From Protea cynaroides (lineage: Eukaryota; Streptophyta; Magnoliopsida; Proteales; Proteaceae), in the NCBI GenBank assembly GCA_028583415.1, contig CM053265.1:35194873-35258872 (forward strand): DNA of 64,000 bases, given 5' to 3'. Positions 56,633-64,000 of this stretch are shown here, one piece after another (the stretch's first letter is position 1; each line of letters begins with the position of its first letter). A program made the position numbers and the translations under genes. The notes below the pieces were generated by a model, which did no database searches, was not told the origin of the DNA, and worked only from the letters and a program-made list of their open reading frames with translations.

Positions 56633-59144
56633 TGTCACACTCCAATTCTGCACCGTTCGGAACGGTGTGATGAACCGTCAATAAACCAACGGTTCAACCA
56701 GGATCTCGCAATAGGCTATCCCACATATAATAAACCAAAACACATTCCACATTAATCGGAAATAATAAAATAAATAGCGAAAGTCTTATAGATAATGAAC
56801 TGAGGTCTAATCACGATAAATAATTTATATTTCATTTATTTCCAAGTAACCAAAACATAATTTAATACATATTACAATAACCAAATATGAAAGCTAAACA
56901 TTAAATGTATCCATCGTTGAAACGCTCGCTTAACGAATCATGTTCGTCCTCCACAGCTTTCTCATTCGTAGCCTCTACCCGTTCATATGTTGACGTGTAG
57001 ACATAGTCTTCAATCATAGTACCTGTAATATCATAAACTAAAAAGATTTGAGCACGTGAGGGTCAGCTCTCCAACTTGAGCTCAGTGAGAAAACAAACAA
57101 TGCAACAAACATATGCATGCAATCAATTCATATCTTTGGTCTGGTATATAAGTTTGCAATGTGCTATAGAAAGGATAGGTGGCCGCCACACCTCTATACA
57201 CGAGTGTGTGGAAACACCCAATGAAAATGGCACTGTCGCCCCACATGCACCCACCATGGACAATATACACCCCATGAAAATGGCATGGCTGTACCGGTTC
57301 CCTATACCAACACGTAAGCCCTTGTTGGCGAGGGCTTGCAAACTGGGCTCGCAACTAACCAACCCTAATGTCAAACAATGTATCCAAGGCCTCACCCCAG
57401 CATCCCTCAATACATCCATAAAGATAGAGCTAGGGTCTGGTGACCAGGCTGAACCACAATGCCACGTCCCCCCCTGATGCCCTATGACATATTAATTCCG
57501 CTAAGGTAATGGCGATACGACGATGTTAGTGGACAAGACTTGAGTAGAGATAGAGCTAGAGTCTGGTGACCAGGCTGAACCACAATGTCACGTCCTCCCC
57601 CTGATGCTCCACTTGCATCAAGCACACTAACACTTGCTTAGTGGACATGACTTGAATAGACCATGGCACAATATACCCCGATGAGAACGGCATCAAAGTA
57701 CCAGTTGATACCATCCCTACCCGCACCATGTACACCAGCCAAACACAAACATTCACATGCCTATTCCTACCATCATCAACATCATCATGTTATAATCAAT
57801 AAATTTAAATATGCATGAACAGTAATAATAGAAATATTGGATGACTTTCTCGCATGATCAATGAAAGATCTTTCCATAACTTGAAGCTGATTTGAGAAGC
57901 ATATGCCATCCACTCATGCACGTCATGCAAGTATTTGCTTCTGATGAAGTTGGCCCACCACCCCCTTTATCACAGTCCAACACATTCGCATTTTGAATGA
58001 TTTATCGACGTCCATCAGACTTATAATTCCTAAGCCACCTTCCTCTTTAGGAAAGTTGAATGCACATTACAAGCACACACGCATATCACAATCATGGTAT
58101 TGGATTCAAGAAATAAAAATAGTTTGTTATTAACCAATTAGTTTAGGTTTTGTTCCCTCACCTTAGCTTGCTAATAGATACTTTTCCAAGCTTTAGAATC
58201 ACATTTATAATGTTATTATATTGCTAGAAAACCTAAAAAAGTCGATAAAATTTAGTTAGAATTTATTCAGAATTTAAAAACCATTCTGTTAACTGAGGGT
58301 CGGAGGTAGAGTCGGATTCATGATCGACCATGGGTGCGACCCTCCCCCTAATCTGAACTTCCCGAACACTGAGGGTCGATGCTAGGGTCGGATCTGCCAT
58401 CGACCCTAGGTGCGACCCTCCATTGTTTGAGTCAAAAATATCAATTTTCGTTCTCTCTTTCATGGTTGGGTCCTATGGCTTACTTCCACAATCCATTCTA
58501 TACATGTTTTATGATTTAGAACTATACTTTATTTACCTACATGGTTTTAAAGATCTCCTCCATGGTTTCCATTGAAATGAAATCATGGATGGATGATTTG
58601 GGTTTCTTCTAAGTCATACCTTCTTCATAAACTATTCTAAAGTCTTAAATAAATCATGGGAATGTATTCATACCTTAGGTTTGCTGAGATTCAGAGTTCC
58701 TCTGAATTTCCTCTTCTTCCTTAGCCTTTTCTTCAAGTTTTCCTTCTCTTCTTCTCTTCCTTCTCTTCTCTTTCTCTCAATCCAATTAAGGTTGTAAAAG
58801 GAGTGAAAGAGGCTTAGGGACGTCCTATTTATAGGGCAAAACCTCCCAAAATAAGTCCCATTGAGTTTAGGAAAGGTTCCAATCGAAATTAGGAAGGTTT
58901 CCTAATTTCCGGTTCGTTCTGTTTTTCCCGAATACCGAGGGTTGATGGGAGGGTCGATGGGAGGGTCGGACCTGCCTGTTAAAACCTGCAACCCTACCCT
59001 CATTTTGACTGTTTTTGGGTAAATGTTCATATTGGGTCTTGGGTTTCTTCAAACACTTGGTCCACTTGGCTCGACCATGATATGTAGACGGGTCACGACA
59101 GGAAATGTAAGGTTAGGCCGAGTTCGTGGTGTGTGGGTCTTACA
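56633..59144 (-). repeat. 3' LTR of element F
   Basis: On the plus strand begins TGTCACACTCC and ends GTGGGTCTTACA, 2512 bp; the preceding GACTA is its left target flank. Motif clusters of the GGGTCGAT type are at 58930-59000 and 58292-58425, GAGCTA-containing modules near 57425 and 57550, and the small reading frame is at 56901-57038. It is a more diverged member of the C subfamily. Confidence 0.8.
56901..57038 (-). CDS. LTR small reading frame, 45 aa (F LTR, diverged)
   Basis: VYDITGTMIEDYVYTSTYER... then EDEHDSLSERF and stop TAA, after TTTTTAG. Relative to the other copies it has one extra codon and has lost the terminal Cys residues, but the frame is kept. Confidence 0.4.
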   Translation of the reverse strand, partial: VYDITGTMIEDYVYTSTYERVEATNEKAVEDEHDSLSERFNDGYI

Positions 59145-59258
59145 ACTCCACCACCCTAAAAAGAAATTTCATCCTCGAAGTTTGAAAGTACGGATCTTAC
59201 AACTCCCCCATCCTTAAAATAAATCTTGTCCTCAAAATTTTGAATTTACTTCGGAGTC
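59139..59258 (-). repeat. 57-bp tandem duplication at the 3' end of F
   Basis: CTTACAACTCC followed by CCTAAAAAGAAATTTCATCC and a diverged second copy, offset 57 bp (LTR starts at 59144 and 59201). The right copy keeps the better polypurine tract (TGGGGGAGT on the minus strand). Confidence 0.65.
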
Positions 59259-62200
59259 ATAGGTGAGAATTCTATTTTCGCATTGCATCTTCTTCCTCCT
59301 ATGCACTCTTCTCCACGTCTTGTCTTCGTCAAATTATCTTCGTATAATTGATACGAAGTTTTTAAGGTGTTGTACCTTTCAACTAGTGAACTAGGCTGGT
59401 ACCACTTCAATAGTTAAATCTCCTATTTAATCCAGTGATTCCGTGGTCAATACTTTTGATATGGATCTCCACTGTACTTCTTCAATAGAGACACACGAAA
59501 TACATCATGTGCACTATACATGGATAGCGGTAACGCTAATTGATATGCAACTTTTCTACGTCTCTCCAGAGTTTATAAGATTCGACGCATATATAGAATA
59601 CTACTTTCCTTCTTGTCTAATCATTTCAAACTATACATAAGTGATATCTTCAAAAACACTTTGTCACTTATGGCAAACTCAAGGTCTTGGTGTCTATTCG
59701 GACAATCCTGAGCTATCCTGCCCCTTTTCTTTGATCTTGTCTGCCACTCGACAGTTTTCTGCAATTGACTTAGGTCTTAAAACTCTTTATTCACTAACTT
59801 TATTCCAAAAGAACGGAATTTGACATTTCTATCGTATCTGCTTCATTGGTAACATTTACATGGTAGCTTAATAGCAACTTCAATTCACGATAACTTCTTA
59901 ACTCATGTTCCTCGAAATCAATTTCACAACTTGGGGCATATCTCTTAGGATATGTATAGTCCGCTCCAACTATCCATCAGTTTAAGGTAAAATGCGATAC
60001 TAAACTTCAACTTTGTTCCCATTGTTTCCTATAGATCCTTCCAAAACTTTAAGATAAAGCATGAGCTTCTGGCCGACACTATGCTCTCATGCATACCATT
60101 CAATCTGATAATACTATCCATATATAGCTTAGTTAGCCGCTCCAAAACATACCGAGGTCGTATAGCAAAGGAATGAGCTATCTTCATAAGGCGATCAACA
60201 ATCACCCATACTGCGTCAACCGATCCAGGAGTTAGTGGCAAATCAGTGACATAGTTCATTGTAATATAGTTTCACTTCCAGAATGACTTTGATAGTTATT
60301 GTTGTAGCCATGTTGGTCTTTGTCTTTCAGCCTTTACTTGCTGATAATTCAATTATTGAAACATGCATCTATCCACAACCACTTCCATTCCCTTTCTGCC
60401 AAAATAATCTCTTCATGTCATGATACATATTGGTGCTCTAGTATGTACTGAATATTGAGTACAATGGACTCTTATCATTATCCTCTTCATAGTATCCAAG
60501 TCTTTATCTTCATGTATTCAGAATCTGCCTCTATATCTGAGTACCATCTCCGCATCCAAAGTAAGTCAGGGTTAGGTTTTTCTTTCTCTAAATCTCCTGA
60601 CATTATTCTTATATACAGATTTAACAAAATTGCTACTTTTATTTCATCCACCAATTCAGAGATGATTTTTAATATCGTAAACGCAATCGAACTATTGTTT
60701 CATAATTCATCCATAAGTTCTTGCTCGATTGAATCATCACTAGCTTCTATTATATGTTACTCTTTGCCAAATCTGAATCTGTTGCTTCAGAACATAAGGC
60801 AACATTTATACTCGGTCCTTCTTCAGACCTCATAATCCCTTTTTGCTTAAGGCTTAGCTACTACATTAGCCTTGCTCAGTGACCTTGAATATCACGGTCT
60901 TAATCCTTCAATATTGAAACCATTTTCCTATCCTCATGTTCAACTCTTTCTGATGAAGAGATAAATAGGACTCTTAACCTAAAATTATTCTCCGTTTAGA
61001 TAATGTCTCCAAGTCTTGATTTCATAATTCATCACCGGTAACTCCAAGTCATGAGTAGGGTAACGCTTATCATGCTCCTTTGGTTTTCTTGAAACGTATG
61101 CAATCGCTTATTTATCTTGCATCAACCCGCATCCTTGATCCAATCCGAAAGCTCCAATGGATAGGGTAAAAGGTTCCCTTGGTACCGAAATGATCAAGAT
61201 GGGAGTTGATATCAACCTTACCTTAGAATCTGGAAACATTCTTCACACTTATAGGTTCAAATAAATTCCTCTCCCTTCCTGGTTAGCTTGGTAAGAGGTT
61301 TTGCGATCTTAGGGTGGTCCTCCAAGCATCGTCTGTAATAATCAGCAAAAACCAAGTAACTTCTTATCTTTGTAATATTCCATACAATTGCTTCTATCTG
61401 AATAGGGTCCACTTTAATCCCTTTATATGATGCTACGTGATCTAAGAAGATCATTTTGTTTTATCATGTCTCATGTTTCTTGGTCTTGACATGAAGCTTT
61501 TCACTTCTCAGCTGTTGTGAAGCTGTTCTAAGGTATGTTGTATGAGTTGCTTCATTCTTGGAATAAACCAAATATCATCTATGAAAACTATGACCGGCGT
61601 GTCCAACATGTCATGAAACACCCAGTTCATCAGCTTCATAAAAGATGTAAGGGCATTGGTTAATCCAAACGTCATAATCGAGAACTCATAATGTCCAATC
61701 CCGATTCTAAAAGCTATCTTTGAGATATTTCTATCCAAAATTCTTCAGCTGATGATATCTTGACTGAAGAAAATACCTTTTCTCCTTGCAACTGTTTAAA
61801 CAAGTCATCGATCTAAGGTAGTAGATATCAATTCTTGACTGTGAGCTTGTTTAGTTCCCGGTAGTCTATACGCAAACAACACTACCATCCTTCTTCTTCA
61901 TGAATTGCATTGGCACTTCCCATGATGCAATACTTAGCCAATTAGAACCCTTGTCTAATAACTGTTGTAGTTACGTCTCAATCCCTTTAACTCCATAGAA
62001 GCTACTCTACAGGTGCCTTTGACACGAGTATCATCCTTGGTAACAAGTCGATGACGAACTCGATCGCACGATCAGGTGATAACCCGATAAATCTCTTGGA
62101 AACACATCAGGGAATTTATGCATCACATCAATATTCGTCATCTATGGTGCTTCTTTGGTAACGTATACCACAGATACCATATATCCAACTCATTTCTCTT

Positions 62201-62330
62201 CAAAGCATCTCTTCACCTTTAGCATAGAGCGGATCAGCTTTCACTTCCTAGGCAACATACTCCCAATGATACTAAATCATATGCCATTTTTATTCTTGAA
62301 TGATAACCTCTTCTATTCACATAATCACTT
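59202..62330 (-). pseudogene. Chromovirus F pol remnant (RT, RNase H, integrase)
   Basis: Decayed but recognisable by colinearity with C. Integrase: YVTDLPLTPGSVDAVWVIVD (near 60200-60259). RT: FGLTNALTSFMKLMNWVFHD and the catalytic FIDD near 61575, then IEAIVWNITKIRSYLVFADY near 61370-61400. Stops and frameshifts occur throughout and no segment exceeds about 80 codons. It is far older than C or E by this measure, although it lies in E; the conflict is discussed in the findings. Confidence 0.75.
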
Positions 62331-62480
62331 GTAGAGTGTTGAGACAACAAGTCTATTTCCAAGATGACGTCAAAGTCTACCATCTCAAGTCGACTTAGGT
62401 TGCATCCAAATTCTGTTCATCCATAAGATTTAGACATTGTTCGTAACACTCATCCCATACAACATCTAGTCCAAAGGGCT
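62331..62480 (-). pseudogene. Chromovirus F protease fragment
   Basis: The minus strand reads LEMVDFDVILEIDLLSQH, matching MADFDVILGMDWLARH of C. The active-site DSG region is not recognisable upstream. Confidence 0.6.
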
Positions 62481-64000
62481 TGAACTAGCAAAATCTGGTA
62501 TAAGGTCTTAAGAGCATGTCTAGTTCCTTCATATCTTATGATTTTGGAAGACTATTGCTAACAATCTCATATCTTGAAAAGTTCATTAGCTTATATTTCC
62601 TTTATCACTTCTGTTCTATCCTGATCTCTCTTTCATATACCTCGAAAAATATCTTGTGATTGTTACCTCATATCCCAAGTCTATCTATAAGCATTAGGAT
62701 ATATGCTTATAAATTCATTAATTCATCTAAACTCTTTTGGTCATTTCTTAATCAATCACTCAACATTGGGCATAACTCAATTATCATTGTATTAAATCGA
62801 GTACTACTTATGCCATGACTTTATCCTTGTATCCATTCTTAAATTTACCTTTAGGAATCTTCTACCTTGTCAAAATTCGTACTGATATAGCCATCCTTAA
62901 CTCTACTTGAGTGCTATCTATTTCTTTACTGGCTACTCTTAAAAGTTCCCACATTTTCTCATGCACTCTTTTATAGACATGATTCATATCCATCCATTTA
63001 GCAATCTCAAAACAAATCCTCTATTACTTCATTTGAGGTTCATTGGCTATGACATTTAATCTGAATTTAATCATCTTTCTTCCAATAATTCCATTATCAC
63101 TAAACATTTTTATCATCAAAGGTCAGGGAGTGTATGAATCAAAATGTTCATCCAAAAGTGATTCACTTCCTTTCGTCCATTTTGTATAATGACAAACTTT
63201 GCTTTATCTCGTGAACCTAGGTTTAAAGAATCAGGGGTAAATCTATAGTAATCCAACCGGCATCAAAAGATCGTTAAGTTGCACGGTGGTCCAAATACAT
63301 GTAATAGAGGTTTTACAATTCTTATCCTCATGGTTACAGGTTCTATCGAATATATAATGCCATTGGTCAAGGCACTACAGGAGTAAATCTGGAGAAAGAT
63401 TTCGTACATCAGTAAATCAAGTATAAATCAGTAGATGTATGTTCAACATGATTAAACATTTAACTGTTCATTCAGTTCATATCTTTGTTCATGTTGTTGA
63501 TCATGAGAGTGGTTTAGATTGGTATAATCATGACTAAAACTAAAGAAACAATATCTATAACTCCAATTGACAGGTTAAATCAAGAAGGTATCATGTCAAG
63601 GTACGAGAATTAAAATCAAATATGTGCATCCTCTATAATCATCAGAGTAAGTCAATAATGCACCGCATCCTATACAAACATATCTACTTACATGGCCATT
63701 ATCCTCTTATCTCTGTTTGGATTTAGCCCGAGATCTATTCCTTTATCTCAACAGGGGTTTTGGCATTACTAGCCATTTTCCTTCTTCCTCTGTCTTATAT
63801 CGAGTTTCACATCTTGTGAGTACCAACTCGGTATTCCAATTTTCTGCTGTACAGATGCTTCCTTCTTGCCACTGTACTATATCCTTGTATACTTGGATAA
63901 CTACCACACTTATAGATAATACCCTATATTATTTGTTTATCTGGATAAATTTTGGTCTTCCCTTTCTGTTTGAGTGTATATATATGGTTCCACCTTTTAT
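62481..64000. other. Unassigned sequence, probably decayed gag and leader of F
   Basis: No frame longer than about 60 codons and no gag motif such as the CCHC knuckle. By position it should hold the gag of F, but I cannot confirm this. Confidence 0.4.

Noticed and set aside
23575..59000. GGGTCGAT clusters as CRISPR-like or satellite arrays
   Set aside because: Spacing is irregular and copies occur in both orientations within short windows; there is no repeat-spacer regularity and no long tandem order.

Overview
The window is a retrotransposon-dense stretch of a flowering-plant nuclear genome. Every protein-coding stretch I can assign belongs to an LTR retrotransposon of the Ty3/gypsy superfamily. 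I see no host gene, rRNA, tRNA, bacterial operon or CRISPR array. The species cannot be named from the sequence.

Three lineages are recognisable. (1) A Tat-lineage element on the minus strand: D-N-G protease, YVDD reverse transcriptase, two successive RNase H domains, and a 4.39 kb LTR at 7403-11792. It is present as a tandem LTR-sharing array: internal region A at 1-7402, the shared LTR, truncated internal region B at 11793-14425, and an LTR remnant to 15335. The array lies inside the integrase of an older plus-strand chromovirus, H, whose 3' end and 3' LTR follow at 15336-18370. (2) Tekay/Del-like chromoviruses with iMet-tRNA primer sites, about 2.3 kb LTRs, CCHC gag and C-terminal chromodomain-like tails. 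Element C (22167-38547, minus, target duplication ATAGT) is complete from LTR to LTR. It sits inside a solo LTR (21321-39887 with C removed) and itself contains a solo LTR (33404-35757, duplication GATGA). Element E (from 50799, plus) carries a nested solo LTR (51633-53398, duplication CTCAG) and is broken by element F (from 56633, minus). (3) An Athila-like element G (44123-50798, minus), interrupted in gag by E.

Layout: 1-15335 Tat array; 15336-18370 tail and LTR of H; 18371-20599 another LTR on the minus strand; 20600-21320 unassigned; 21321-39887 solo LTR containing C; 39888-44122 unassigned; 44123-50798 Athila-like G; 50799-56632 E; 56633-64000 F, badly decayed.

The most unusual content is in the chromoviruses. 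Upstream of gag, element C has an antisense gene with its own 5' intron. It encodes a protein resembling the plant transposon-protein domain (PF20167-like) with a coiled-coil tail. The control region between this gene and gag is packed with GGGTCGAT/ATCGACCC motifs, and the same motifs form two clusters at fixed places in each LTR of that subfamily. Other LTR subfamilies have clusters at the same places with a different sequence around the same GGTCG core. Eight LTRs also share a 44-45 codon small reading frame just after a splice-acceptor-like TTTTAG, and exon/intron-like signals. A self-regulatory system (accessory protein plus family-specific sites) is my inference; the motifs, positions and reading frames are seen directly.
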